Shown: piece after piece, positions 25,268-33,883 of the stretch
Position numbering within the stretch: position 1 is the stretch's first letter
Layout: each line of letters starts with the position of its first letter
NCBI RefSeq assembly: GCF_000711875.1
Contig: NZ_JONM01000003.1
Location: 62,001-126,000 of the forward strand
DNA: 64,000 bases
Source: Andreprevotia chitinilytica DSM 18519
Lineage (GTDB): Bacteria; Pseudomonadota; Gammaproteobacteria; Burkholderiales; Chitinibacteraceae
Direction of reading: 5' to 3'
Position numbers and translations under genes: made by a program
The notes under the pieces: generated by a model
Told to the model about the DNA's origin: nothing
Database searches by the model: none
The model's input: only the letters and a program-made list of their open reading frames with translations

Positions 25268-26812
25268 ATGACTTCTGCTCATTCCCATCCCAACGGCAAG
25301 TGGCTGGTTCTGGCTGCCGTCTGCCTCGCCGGCATGATGATGCCACTCAGCTTTACCGCGCCCGGCATTGCGCTGCCGGCCATCAGCAAGGACTTGGGCG
25401 GTAGTACCGTCGCGCTCGCCTGGGTCGTCAACGGTTTCATTCTTAGCTTCGGGAGTGCCGTGATGGCGGCCGGCGCGCTGGCGGATCGCTTCGGCCGCAA
25501 GCTGGTGTTCCGCAACGGCATCATCGTATTCGGCGTGTTGTCCTTGTTGCAGGGTTTGGCGCCGAATCTGCCATCACTCATTGTCCTGCGCGCACTGCAG
25601 GGCATGGCGGCGGCAACGGCGATGGCGGGTGGTGCTTCGTCGCTGGCACATGAATTCGATGGCAAACAGCGCACGCACGCCTATAGCTTGCTCGGCACCA
25701 GCTTCGGGATCGGGCTGGCGCTTGGCCCGGTGTGGGCGGGTTTTTTGATCGAGCACTTTGGCTGGCGCAGCATCTTCCTGACCAATGTGGTGATCAGCGT
25801 AATGGTGCTGGTGTTCGGCGTGCCACGCATGCACGAATCGCGCGATCCCGGTGCCAAGGGCGTCGATGTATGGGGAACGATCACGTTCTCCGCTACTTTG
25901 CTGCTGTTCACGCTCGGCATCATGCAAGGCCCGCAGTTGGGCTGGGGCAGCGCCTTGGTGATTGGCTTGTTGGTGAGTTCCGCCGTGTTTCTGGCGGCAT
26001 TCATTCAGGTGGAACGCTTGCATCCGCGTTCGATGCTCGACTTGAATCTGTTCCGCAACCGGCGCTTTCTTGGCGCGCAGGCATTGCCGCTGGGAACCGC
26101 GTTCAGCTACGTGGTGCCGCTGATCATCCTGCCGGTGCGCTTCATTGGCATCGAAGGGTATGACCCGGTGCGTGCCGGCATGATGATGATCCCGCTGTCC
26201 GCTCCAATGCTGTTCGTGCCGTTCATTGGCGCGCTGCTCACCCGCTGGCTGGCGGCGAGTACCTTGTGCGTGGTCGGTTTTGGTATCTCGACGGTATCGC
26301 TGTTGTGGCTGGCAACGATTGCGCCCGGAGCACCGGCCGTTGATTTCGTCGCACCGCTGTTCCTGATCGGCGTCGGCGCTGGCTTGCCGTGGGGATTGAT
26401 GGATGATCTGGCGATCAGCGTGGTGGCCAAAGAACGCGCCGGTATGGCGACCGGTTTCTTTGCGACAACGCGGGTGGCGGGCGAATCACTGGCGCTGGCC
26501 GTTGCAGGGATCATTCTGGTGGAGTTGCTGCAAGCGGGCCTTGGTCAGCAGTTCGGCGCTGGCGTACCGGCCGTGTCTATTGCGAACGCACTGGCTGCCG
26601 GGGATGTGTCGCAAGCGCATCGCATCCTGCCTGAGGTTGGCACGGCGGACTGGCTGCAAATCTATGGCAAGGCGTTCCACCATATGACACTCGCGCTGGC
26701 TGCATTGACCGCGACGGCTGGGCTGATTTCCTTTATCACGCTACGGCGGGCTCATGCTGCTCATGCGACTGCGCATCTGGAGCTGGCGGCGCAGGCGAAT
26801 GGTGGGGAGTGA
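25268..26812 (+). CDS. MFS drug efflux transporter, DHA2 family
   Basis: A 514-residue transporter with fourteen predicted spans. The family signatures LADRFGRKLVFRNGIIVFGV (motif A) and GTSFGIGLALGPVWAGFL (motif C) mark a 14-span proton antiporter of the DHA2 (EmrB/QacA) group. The start at ATG 25268 has GGAG at good spacing; the upstream in-frame ATG at 25241 does not. Control by the divergent TetR gene is likely. No membrane-fusion partner is adjacent, so it probably exports its substrate only to the periplasm. Confidence 0.93.
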   Translation: MTSAHSHPNGKWLVLAAVCLAGMMMPLSFTAPGIALPAISKDLGGSTVALAWVVNGFILSFGSAVMAAGALADRFGRKLVFRNGIIVFGVLSLLQGLAPNLPSLIVLRALQGMAAATAMAGGASSLAHEFDGKQRTHAYSLLGTSFGIGLALGPVWAGFLIEHFGWRSIFLTNVVISVMVLVFGVPRMHESRDPGAKGVDVWGTITFSATLLLFTLGIMQGPQLGWGSALVIGLLVSSAVFLAAFIQVERLHPRSMLDLNLFRNRRFLGAQALPLGTAFSYVVPLIILPVRFIGIEGYDPVRAGMMMIPLSAPMLFVPFIGALLTRWLAASTLCVVGFGISTVSLLWLATIAPGAPAVDFVAPLFLIGVGAGLPWGLMDDLAISVVAKERAGMATGFFATTRVAGESLALAVAGIILVELLQAGLGQQFGAGVPAVSIANALAAGDVSQAHRILPEVGTADWLQIYGKAFHHMTLALAALTATAGLISFITLRRAHAAHATAHLELAAQANGGE

Positions 26813-26835
26813 GTTGGAGCGCATCGGTGACAAGT

Positions 26836-26943
26836 TCCCTCTCCCGCTTGCGGGAGAGGGCTAGGGAGAGGGTGCCTGCGCAGGAAGCTGCTCGTGGTCC
26901 GACCCTCTCCCCCAGCCCCTCTCCCATAAAATGGGCGAGGGGA
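26836..26943. repeat. Family B palindromic repeat
   Basis: CCCTCTCCCGCTTGCGGGAG with a GGGAGAGGGTG tail faces GACCCTCTCCCCCAGCCCCT and GGGCGAGGGG. It lies just after the MFS gene, between convergent genes. Confidence 0.85.
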
Positions 26944-26975
26944 GAAAAAACAAAAACGGCCCGAAATGGGCCGCT
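26944..26975 (-). terminator. Terminator of the UPF0149/SEC-C gene
   Basis: On the minus strand, CGGCCC-ATTTC-GGGCCG is followed by TTTTTGTTTTTT. Confidence 0.8.
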
Positions 26976-26997
26976 TTGTTTTCAGGCGATGCAGTGA

Positions 26998-27699
26998 TCA
27001 CGCCCCGTGGCACTTCTTGTATTTCTTGCCCGAGCCACACGGGCAGGGGTCGTTACGGCCAACCTTGGGCTCATCGCGCTTCACCGTTTCGACCTTGCCG
27101 AAGCGGCGCTCCAGCCAGAAGAACATCACGTCCTCCACCAGCCACGGCAGTTCGGACAAGCGCTCTTCGCGGCCGGCAATATCGAGCAGTTGGGTTTCGT
27201 CTTCCGGGTGATGGCCGGCTTCCAGCGTGAGGATATCGGCGATCACTTCGAAGAAATCGTCATCCTCATCCAGCGCCGCTTGCCACAGGTCTTCGCGCGC
27301 CAGAATGCCGATGCGGAAACCGGACGCCCAATAGGCACCCAGCGTCTCGCGCCACTTTTCGTCCATGCCTTCGTCTTCGAGAATCACCGGGTAATACAGC
27401 GGCTCCTCGCCAACATTTTCGCGATGCTTGGGGGCAAATGCAGTGGTGACGGTGGCGGCGTGGCGACGGATCAGGTCGAGGACTTCATCGGCTTCTTTCT
27501 GATCGGAGAATTCGGGTGTCTGGCCGGCGAACACCTGCGGCAGCCATTCTTCCTCACCGATTTCTTCCGGGCCGATGGCGAGCGCGACGAGGAAACCGTC
27601 GAGCATTTCCAGGTCCATCGTCTCGTCCGGCGTACGCGGGGACATCAGGAAAGTGTCGAGGAATTCGAGTTCGTCGTCGGTCAGCGGGGTGTGGCTCAT
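26998..27699 (-). CDS. UPF0149 (YecA/YgfB) protein with C-terminal SEC-C motif
   Basis: A 233-residue acidic soluble protein. The first 190 residues match the YecA/YgfB fold ([35 protein letters not shown]). The C-terminus is the SEC-C zinc motif [20 protein letters not shown], the same zinc-finger tail as in SecA. YecA-like proteins are thought to be ribosome- or chaperone-associated accessory factors. The start at 27699 is where homology begins; the longer open frame upstream reads through a repeat region. It is followed by its own terminator. Confidence 0.92.
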   Translation of the reverse strand: MSHTPLTDDELEFLDTFLMSPRTPDETMDLEMLDGFLVALAIGPEEIGEEEWLPQVFAGQTPEFSDQKEADEVLDLIRRHAATVTTAFAPKHRENVGEEPLYYPVILEDEGMDEKWRETLGAYWASGFRIGILAREDLWQAALDEDDDFFEVIADILTLEAGHHPEDETQLLDIAGREERLSELPWLVEDVMFFWLERRFGKVETVKRDEPKVGRNDPCPCGSGKKYKKCHGA

Positions 27700-27930
27700 G
27701 TGGGGTCCAGTCGGGGAAGGCTTGCGGTTGATCGATATCGGGCGGATTTTACCGGGGATTTCGCTGGTGCATGGGATTGAACCGTCAGCCGGATTCATGC
27801 GGCTGAACTGTCCGCCATGCGAAGCCTCTTTTCTCTGAATGAGCGAAACGGGGAACTGTGCGAGTGCTGTTGCCGTCCCTTCTTGGCCGCTTGTCGCTGC
27901 TGAACTCTCCATCGTGTGCCAAAGATATTT

Positions 27931-28444
27931 GCCTTGCTGGGCGACAGTGGGAGAGGGGCTGGAGGTAAGGGCTTTATGCAAGGAGATACCCGCAATGTTT
28001 ACCCCGCAGCGCCAGCGTAACTTCGCCGGATCCCTCCGGCAAAACCAGACCGATGCTGAATCCATCTTCTGGTATCACTTGCGTTCGCGTCGTTTCTTTG
28101 GGCTTAAGTTCAAGCGCCAGCACGCCCTCGGCCCTTATATCGTCGACTTCGTTTGCCTGGAAAAACAACTGATCGTTGAATTGGATGGTGGACAGCATGC
28201 CGCTCAGGTTCGTTATGACCAACGGCGTGACCAATGGCTGAAGGGACAGGGGTTTCTAGTGATCCGCTATTGGAACAACCAGGTTATTGAGTCGCTCCCC
28301 GCTGTGTTGGAAGATTTGGCGGGGCGTTGTCTGGGAGAGTCGTAGCGGATGGAAAATCACGGAACGATTGATAATGGCGGTCAGTGTGTGGATGAACATG
28401 GCAAGCCCTCACCCCCAGCCCTTCTCCCACAAGTGGGCGAGGGG
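27931..28444. mobile_element. Family B element carrying a DUF559 nuclease gene between its arms
   Basis: 27931-27971 (GCCTTGCTGGGCGACAGTGG, then a GAGAGGGGCTGGAGG arm) matches the left arm of the 13.7 kb family B copy. 28405-28444 (GCCCTCACCCCCAGCCCTTC, then CCCACAAGTGGGCGAGGGG) matches the right arm. The DUF559 gene fills the space that is only about 30 bases in the other copies. I read this as a possible parent element. Calling it mobile is inference. Confidence 0.5.
27995..28345 (+). CDS. DUF559 (Vsr-like PD-(D/E)XK) endonuclease domain protein
   Basis: A 116-residue protein almost entirely made of a DUF559 domain. The active-site pattern is seen in [20 protein letters not shown], then [20 protein letters not shown], giving the D...ExD residues of a very-short-patch-repair type nuclease. 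A final conserved [11 protein letters not shown] follows. The ATG at 27995 has AGGAG nine bases upstream. The natural role of stand-alone DUF559 proteins is not established to my knowledge. The arms of a family B repeat flank it on both sides. Confidence 0.88.
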   Translation: MFTPQRQRNFAGSLRQNQTDAESIFWYHLRSRRFFGLKFKRQHALGPYIVDFVCLEKQLIVELDGGQHAAQVRYDQRRDQWLKGQGFLVIRYWNNQVIESLPAVLEDLAGRCLGES

Positions 28445-28854
28445 AGCTAGAGCCCGCTGTTTCCGTAGCATTTGCGCCAATTGATCGGAGTAGTTTGCAT
28501 CGAATCTAGGAAGTTGGTTTCACTTGGCGATTGATAATGGCAGTCAGTGTAAGGACGAGCATGGCAAGCCCTCACCCCCAGCCCCTCTCCCACAAGTGGG
28601 CAAGGGGAGCTAGAGCCCGCTGTTTCCATAGCATTTGCGCCAATTGGCCGGAGTAGCCTGCGTCGAATCTAGGAAGTTGGTTTCACTTGGCGATTGATAA
28701 TGGCAGTCAGTGTAGGGACGAGCATGGCGAGCCCTCACCCCCAGCCCCTCTCCCACGGGTGGGCGAGGGGAGCTAGAGCCCGCTGTTTCCATAGCATTTG
28801 CGCCAATTGATCGGAGTAGTCTGCATCGAATCAAGGGAGTCGGTTCCCCTCGCC
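28366..28854. repeat. 163-bp tandem triplication containing family B arms
   Basis: Three head-to-tail copies begin at GATTGATAATGGC at 28366, 28529 and 28692, each 163 bases long and about 90% identical by eye. Each contains one family B right arm (CCCTCACCCCCAGCCC...GGGCGAGGGG) and a unique segment with CCGCTGTTTCC and TTTGCGCCAATTG. The third copy diverges at its end and meets another family B half (28855-28884). As 163 is not a multiple of three, a repeated protein is unlikely. Nothing else was seen in the 575-base gap before mfd. Confidence 0.9.
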
Positions 28855-28919
28855 CGTTTACGGGAGAGGGGCTAGGGGTGAGGGCGCCGTTCGGCGGAGC
28901 GTGAACCCCCAAGCAAAAC

Positions 28920-31900
28920 CTACCCCAACTCCCCCAGCAACTCCTTCACCCGCACCGCCCGCAGCACCGCCTCCGGCCAGTTGCCATCGATGCGCAGCCG
29001 ATCCGGCGGCACCATCTTGTAGTTCTTCTTCGACTGCACCAGCTGAATGATCTTGAACGGCTCGACCACGGTGTTCTTGGCAAAGGTGATCACGATGGCG
29101 GAATCGGCGGCGTCGATCTTGGCGATGCCGGCCGGTTTGGCGAGCATCCGCAGCTTGTGGCAATCGAGCAGCACGCGGGCGGCGTCGGGCAAGAGGCCGA
29201 AGCGGTCGATCAGCTCTTGCTGCATGTCGTCCAGCTCTTCCGGCGTATCGCAGTTGGCGAGGCGCTTGTACAGGCTCAGCCGCTCGTGCACATCCGGGCA
29301 ATAACTTTCCGGCAGCAGCGCCGGGGAGTGCAGATTGATTTCAGTGGTGACGCCCAGCGGCTGGCTCAGATCCGGCTCCTTGCCTTTCTTGAGCGCCTTG
29401 ACCGCTTCGCTGAGCATTTGCGAGTACAGCGAGAAGCCGATTTCCTGCATCTCGCCCGATTGCGAATCGCCCAGCACTTCGCCCGCGCCGCGGATTTCCA
29501 GATCGTGCATGGCGAGGTAGAAACCCGCGCCGAGTTCTTCCATCTGCTGGATCGCTTCCAGCCGCTTTTTCGCGTCCGCCGTCATGCCTTGCACATCCGG
29601 CACCAGCAGATACGCATACGCCTGATGGTGCGAGCGGCCGACGCGGCCACGCATCTGGTGCAGCTGCGCCAGACCGAACTTGTCGGCCCGGTTCATCAGG
29701 ATGGTGTTGGCGTTGGGGATGTCGATACCGGTTTCGATGATGGTGGTGCACAACAGCACGTTGAAGCGCTGCTGGTTGAAATCCCGCATCACGTGTTCGA
29801 GCTCGCGCTCGCGCATCTGGCCGTGGGCGACGCCGATGCGGGCTTCGGGCAGCAGCGCGGTGAGTTTCTCGCGCATGTTCTCGATGGTGTCGACTTCGTT
29901 GTGCAGGAAGAACACCTGCCCGCCGCGCTTGAGTTCGCGCAGCGCCGCTTCGCGAATGATGCCGTCCGAGAATTTGGCGACGAAGGTCTTGACCGCCAGC
30001 CGCTTGGATGGCGCGGTGGCGATCACCGAGAAATCGCGCAGGCCTTCGAGCGACATCGCCAGCGTGCGCGGGATCGGTGTGGCGGTGAGCGTCAGCACAT
30101 CCACATCGGCGCGCAGTGCTTTCAGCTGTTCTTTCTGGCGCACGCCAAAGCGGTGTTCCTCATCGATGATGACGAGGCCGAGCTTGCTGAACTGCACATC
30201 CGGTTGCACCAGCTTGTGCGTGCCGATGACGATATCGACCGTGCCATCCGCCAAGCCCTTCATTGCGGCGGCGACTTCCTTGGGCGAGCGGAAGCGCGAC
30301 AGCTCGACGATCTTGATCGGCCAATCCGAGAAGCGGTCGGTGAAGGTCTGGAAGTGTTGTTCGGCCAGCAAGGTGGTCGGCACCAGCACAGCGACCTGTT
30401 TGCCACCGACCACGGCGGCGAAGGCGGCGCGCAAGGCGACTTCGGTTTTGCCAAAGCCTACGTCGCCACAGACCAGCCGATCCATCGGCCGGTCGATGCG
30501 CATGTCGACCAGCACCGCTTCGATGGCAGCGGCTTGATCGGCGGTTTCATCAAAGCCAAAGCCGGCGGCAAAGGCTTCGTAATCGTGATGGCTCCATTCG
30601 AAGGCGTGGCCTTTGCGGGCGGCGCGGCGGGCGTAGAGGTTGAGCAGTTCGGCGGCAGTATCCCGCACTTGTTCGGCGGCTTTGCGCTTGGCTTTATCCC
30701 AGGAGCCGGAGCCGGAGCCGAGCTTGTGCATGGGCGCGGCATCGGCCGCACCGCCGGAGTAACGCGAAATCACATGCAGTTGCGACACCGGCACGTAGAG
30801 CTTGTCGTCCCCGGCGTATTCGATCAGCAGCAGCTCGGTAGGGCCTTCGCCCAAATCCATCGAGACGAGGCCCTGATAGCGGCCGATGCCGTGTGCTTCG
30901 TGCACCACCGCGTCGCCGATTTTCAGTTCGGAAAGATCGCGCAGCATCGCATCCGTATTGCTGCGCTTTTGCTGCTTCTTGCCGCGCGACTGCGCCACCG
31001 TGGCGTAGAGGCTGGCCTCGGTGATGATGGCGGTCTGGTTGGCCGTTTCGATGAAGCCGTTGTATAGCGGTGCAGCGGCCAGCATCACCGGCGCTTTGCT
31101 GGCAACGAAATCAGCCCAGTTTTCGACGACTTCCGGTTTCAAGCCATATTCGGCAAAGAACTGCGCCATCGTCTCGCGCCGGCCGAGGCTTTCGGCACAG
31201 ATCAGGGCGCGATGGCCGGCTTTGTTGTGGCGGGCGAGGAAATCGGTGAGTTTCTGGATCGGGTGTTCGGCACGGCGATCGACATCCAGTTGCGGGAGCG
31301 GGGCGGTCGAGAGCGATTCGGAAGCCTGGCCGATTTCACCAGCGGCAATTTCCAAACGCCGGAACGCCTTGAGCGCCGCGAACAACTCATCCGGCGGCAG
31401 GTAGATTTCCTTTGGCTGCAGGATCGGCCGGTCTTTCTCGCCGGCGAGGTTGCGGTAACGGTCTTGCGTATCGGCCCAGAAGCGTTGCGCGGCCAGATGG
31501 GCGTCGCCATGCAGCACGACCAGCGCATCCTTGGGCAGATAGTCGAGCAGCGTTGCGGTGCTATCGAAGAACAACGGCAGGTAGTACTCGACGCCAGCGG
31601 GCGTCACCCCGGCGCTCAGGTCTTTATATAAGCGGCTCTTGCTTGGGTCGCCCTCGAACACTTCGCGGAAACGCTGGCGGAACTTGGTGCGCCCGCCATC
31701 ATCCAGCGGAAACTCGCGCGCCGGCAGCAGGCGGATTTCTGGCACCGGGTAGAGGCTGCGCTGGGTATCGACATCGAAGGTGCGGATGGTTTCGATTTCA
31801 TCGTCGAACAGGTCGAGTCGGTACGGCAGCGTGCTGCCCATCGGGTAGAGATCGACCAGACCGCCGCGAATCGAGAACTCGCCGGGGCTATACACCTGTG

Positions 31901-32342
31901 TGACATGGCTGTAGCCGGCAAAGGCCAAGTCGGCACGCAGTTTTTCCGGGTCGAATTTCTCGCCTTTTTTCAGGAAGAAGGTATAGGCCGCCAGAAACTC
32001 GACCGGCGCCAGCCGGCTCATGGCCGTCTGCAGCGGCACCAGGATCACGTCGGCCTTTTGCTCGCGCACTTGCCACAGCGTTGCCAGGCGCTCCGAGATC
32101 AAATCCTGATGCGGGCTGAAATGATCGTAGGGCAGCGTTTCCCAGTCCGGCAGCTGCAGCACGGTTTTGCCGGGGGCGAAGAAGGCGATCTCATCCTTGA
32201 GCCGCGCCGCATCTTGCGCGCTGGCGGTGAGGATCAGCAGCGGGCGGACGGCATCGCTGTAATCGGCGAGCAGACGGGCATCGTAAGAGCCGTGCGGTTG
32301 GGCAAGTTGCAGGCGTTCGCCGGAGCGGGGCAGGGCTGGCAT
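28920..32342 (-). CDS. mfd: Transcription-repair coupling factor
   Basis: A 1140-residue DNA translocase, normal for Mfd. The N-terminal third is the UvrB-like UvrA-binding module (DWETLPYDHFSPHQDLISER). The RNA-polymerase interaction domain lies around HEAHGIGRYQGL. The helicase motor carries Walker A CGDVGFGKTEVA, a DEEH box (IIDEEHRFGV), TATPIPRTL and GRVGRSHHQAYAYLL. The C-terminal TRCF domain covers the last 130 residues. It removes RNA polymerase stalled at lesions and recruits UvrA. It stands alone between repeat regions. Confidence 0.98.
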   Translation of the reverse strand: MPALPRSGERLQLAQPHGSYDARLLADYSDAVRPLLILTASAQDAARLKDEIAFFAPGKTVLQLPDWETLPYDHFSPHQDLISERLATLWQVREQKADVILVPLQTAMSRLAPVEFLAAYTFFLKKGEKFDPEKLRADLAFAGYSHVTQVYSPGEFSIRGGLVDLYPMGSTLPYRLDLFDDEIETIRTFDVDTQRSLYPVPEIRLLPAREFPLDDGGRTKFRQRFREVFEGDPSKSRLYKDLSAGVTPAGVEYYLPLFFDSTATLLDYLPKDALVVLHGDAHLAAQRFWADTQDRYRNLAGEKDRPILQPKEIYLPPDELFAALKAFRRLEIAAGEIGQASESLSTAPLPQLDVDRRAEHPIQKLTDFLARHNKAGHRALICAESLGRRETMAQFFAEYGLKPEVVENWADFVASKAPVMLAAAPLYNGFIETANQTAIITEASLYATVAQSRGKKQQKRSNTDAMLRDLSELKIGDAVVHEAHGIGRYQGLVSMDLGEGPTELLLIEYAGDDKLYVPVSQLHVISRYSGGAADAAPMHKLGSGSGSWDKAKRKAAEQVRDTAAELLNLYARRAARKGHAFEWSHHDYEAFAAGFGFDETADQAAAIEAVLVDMRIDRPMDRLVCGDVGFGKTEVALRAAFAAVVGGKQVAVLVPTTLLAEQHFQTFTDRFSDWPIKIVELSRFRSPKEVAAAMKGLADGTVDIVIGTHKLVQPDVQFSKLGLVIIDEEHRFGVRQKEQLKALRADVDVLTLTATPIPRTLAMSLEGLRDFSVIATAPSKRLAVKTFVAKFSDGIIREAALRELKRGGQVFFLHNEVDTIENMREKLTALLPEARIGVAHGQMRERELEHVMRDFNQQRFNVLLCTTIIETGIDIPNANTILMNRADKFGLAQLHQMRGRVGRSHHQAYAYLLVPDVQGMTADAKKRLEAIQQMEELGAGFYLAMHDLEIRGAGEVLGDSQSGEMQEIGFSLYSQMLSEAVKALKKGKEPDLSQPLGVTTEINLHSPALLPESYCPDVHERLSLYKRLANCDTPEELDDMQQELIDRFGLLPDAARVLLDCHKLRMLAKPAGIAKIDAADSAIVITFAKNTVVEPFKIIQLVQSKKNYKMVPPDRLRIDGNWPEAVLRAVRVKELLGELG

Positions 32343-32416
32343 GAGGCAGGGAGCTGGCAGGAGGCGAAGACGCGATTATACGGCTTGCGGGTGACGGGTG
32401 ATCCGCCCACATGTTG

Positions 32417-32523
32417 TCCCCTCTCCCGCTTGCGGGAGAGGGTTAGGGAGAGGGGGGTGAAAAGGAAGCTGCCAGCGATGCAGCCCTCACCCCCGGCCCC
32501 TCTCCCACGCGTGGGAGAGGGGA
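32417..32523. repeat. Family B palindromic repeat upstream of mfd
   Basis: TCCCCTCTCCCGCTTGCGGG and GGGTTAGGGAGAGGGG face CAGCCCTCACCCCCGGCCCC and GTGGGAGAGGGG. It ends a few bases before the structured leader at 32541. Confidence 0.85.
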
Positions 32524-32540
32524 GTGTTTAGTCGATTGCT

Positions 32541-32826
32541 ACGGTTGCGTGGCTTGACCGGCCCCAAGCCGGTACGGAATACTTTGTGCGTTGTGTTTGA
32601 CGACGCAACACACGGGTTTGACGACCCGAACATAGAGGCGGACGACCGCTGCTCAGCGGTTTTTTATTGTCCGCAATACCCTTGGTACGTCCTCTTTGGC
32701 GGGCCTTGGCAGGGGCACCCTCGGGTGCGCCGGTTCCTCTATGCCGGTTCGTCAACCTTGCCTTGTGCCCGCCACCTTCGTTTGACGACGAAGTGGCGGT
32801 GTGAAACCGCAATAGAGGAGGCTCCC
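32541..32826 (+). ncRNA. Structured 5' leader RNA with repeated TTTGACGAC loops
   Basis: Three hairpins expose the same nine bases TTTGACGAC (32596, 32617, 32781) on different stems: GTTGTGT/ACGCAAC, GGGT/ACCC and a 12-bp stem CCGCCACCTTCGT/ACGAAGTGGCGG with one bulged C. An inner hairpin ACCGCTGCTCAGCGGT followed by TTTTTT (32645-32665) looks like an intrinsic terminator. It is enclosed by GCGGAC/GTCCGC. CCTCTAT (32736-32742) can pair with ATAGAGG at 32632 or at 32812, the latter touching the ribosome binding site. This looks like a cis-regulatory RNA for the following gene. The structure was worked out by eye. Confidence 0.65.
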
Positions 32827-33120
32827 ATGCCCAACGCACCTCAAGGTACGCCCGCACCACCAATCCCGCGTTACATTCCCGATTCCGGTCCGATTGGCCG
32901 CACGGCGGAAGACTTCGCCAGCTACGGCATGGACTGCGTGGACGAACTCGGCCGGCTGTTCCAAATCCTCGCCCGCATCGTGCCGCCTGGCTCCGCCGCG
33001 TATCAACTCACCCAAACGGGGATTTTTCTGGCGAACGAGCGGCGCTGTGCCATTAATATGGCGCGGGGATCGGCGAAGGAATTCAGGGAATTCAAGGTAA
33101 AGGAAAAAGACCGGAAGTAG
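32827..33120 (+). CDS. Small protein of unknown function controlled by a structured leader
   Basis: A 97-residue soluble protein beginning MPNAPQGTPAPPIPRYIPDS. A proline-rich N-terminus is followed by two probable amphipathic helices (SYGMDCVDELGRLFQILARI and QLTQTGIFLANERRCAINMA) and a lysine-rich tail. I recognise no family. The start is fixed by a strong AGAGGAGG ribosome binding site and by the leader that ends at it. A clear terminator follows 20 bases after the stop, so it is a single-gene unit. The lack of any neighbour in the operon gives no functional hint. Confidence 0.75.
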   Translation: MPNAPQGTPAPPIPRYIPDSGPIGRTAEDFASYGMDCVDELGRLFQILARIVPPGSAAYQLTQTGIFLANERRCAINMARGSAKEFREFKVKEKDRK

Positions 33121-33140
33121 TCGGTTTTTGGCAGGAATGG

Positions 33141-33169
33141 GCCAGCGCTTGAAAAGGCGCTGGCTTTTT
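33141..33169 (+). terminator. Terminator after the 97-residue gene
   Basis: GCCAGCGC-TTGAAAAG-GCGCTGGC followed by TTTTTA gives an 8-bp perfect stem and a U-tract. Confidence 0.9.
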
Positions 33170-33248
33170 AGTTTCCGGAGCCGGCTTGCATTTATCGGCA
33201 ATATTGGATTGATATCCGAAGCTGCGATGTAAATTCAATATCAATGCC

Positions 33249-33734
33249 ATGCGCTTTGCCGCCGAGATCGGCGTGCCCGAACACGTGATCGTCGATGCTG
33301 GCCATCCCAATGGCAAACGGATGCGCGACTACGGTGGTTTTGGCGATCCGGCCAGCCCCAAGAATGCCTTGCTGATCGAGACCGGGCAGCATTTCTCGAA
33401 GCGCAGCAGGGATGTGGCGCTGGATGCCGCGGGCCGCTTCCTGATCAAGACGGGCGTGCTGGATGTGGCCGACCTGGCGGGCTTTCTGCTACCCGCTGAA
33501 CCGGTAGCGCAACGCTTCTTCCGGGTTACGGAACCGGTCGTGGCAGGCACGATGGATTTCCAGTTCAGTGAAGACTGCCGGGGCATGGCATTGATCGAGC
33601 GTGCAGGCACCGTGATTGCTCGCGATCGCGCGCTGAAGATTGTTACCCCTTACGAAAATTGCACCATTGTCATGCCGTCGTTACGCCATCTTGGTCCGGG
33701 TGTGACCGTGATGCGGTTGGCGTATACGCTGTAA
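33249..33734 (+). pseudogene. 5'-truncated M14/AstE-AspA-like (succinylglutamate desuccinylase family) gene
   Basis: The 161 codons match only the C-terminal half of aspartoacylase/AstE-type M14 proteins: NGKRMRDYGGFGDPASPKNA, then LLIETGQHF, with the late beta-domain ending VTPYENCTIVMP. The N-terminal zinc-binding HxxE...H half is absent. In-frame sequence upstream is short and hits a stop at 33210, with AT-richer DNA before it. No ribosome binding site precedes the ATG. I read it as a remnant left by a deletion. A functional short protein is possible but would lack the active site. Confidence 0.75.
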
Positions 33735-33883
33735 AGCCAGGCTTCATGCAAGACATGGGGTCGCTTCTAATTCATCGAAGTGAATTCAACCGTCGCAAAT
33801 AGAATTCTTCTGAGCTTTTATGTGTAGCCAGTAGAGCGGCGCTATCCATTATCAGATATGGATAGCGCCATCCGCTTGTTTGG

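Noticed and set aside
28366-28854. Possible CRISPR array
   Set aside because: Only three long (163-bp) head-to-tail units with no short repeats or unique spacers, and no cas genes nearby.
28447-28912. Repeated small minus-strand reading frames across the triplication
   Set aside because: The 163-base period is not a multiple of three, there is no ribosome binding site, and the translation (PLVGEGLGVRA-like) is that of a palindromic repeat.
29157-31067. 636-codon open frame antisense to mfd
   Set aside because: Complete overlap with well-supported Mfd helicase domains; low-complexity His/Gln-rich translation typical of antisense frames.
32524-32826. N-terminal extension of the 97-residue protein through the leader
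   Set aside because: The region is explained by RNA structure, and the strong AGAGGAGG site sets the start at 32827.
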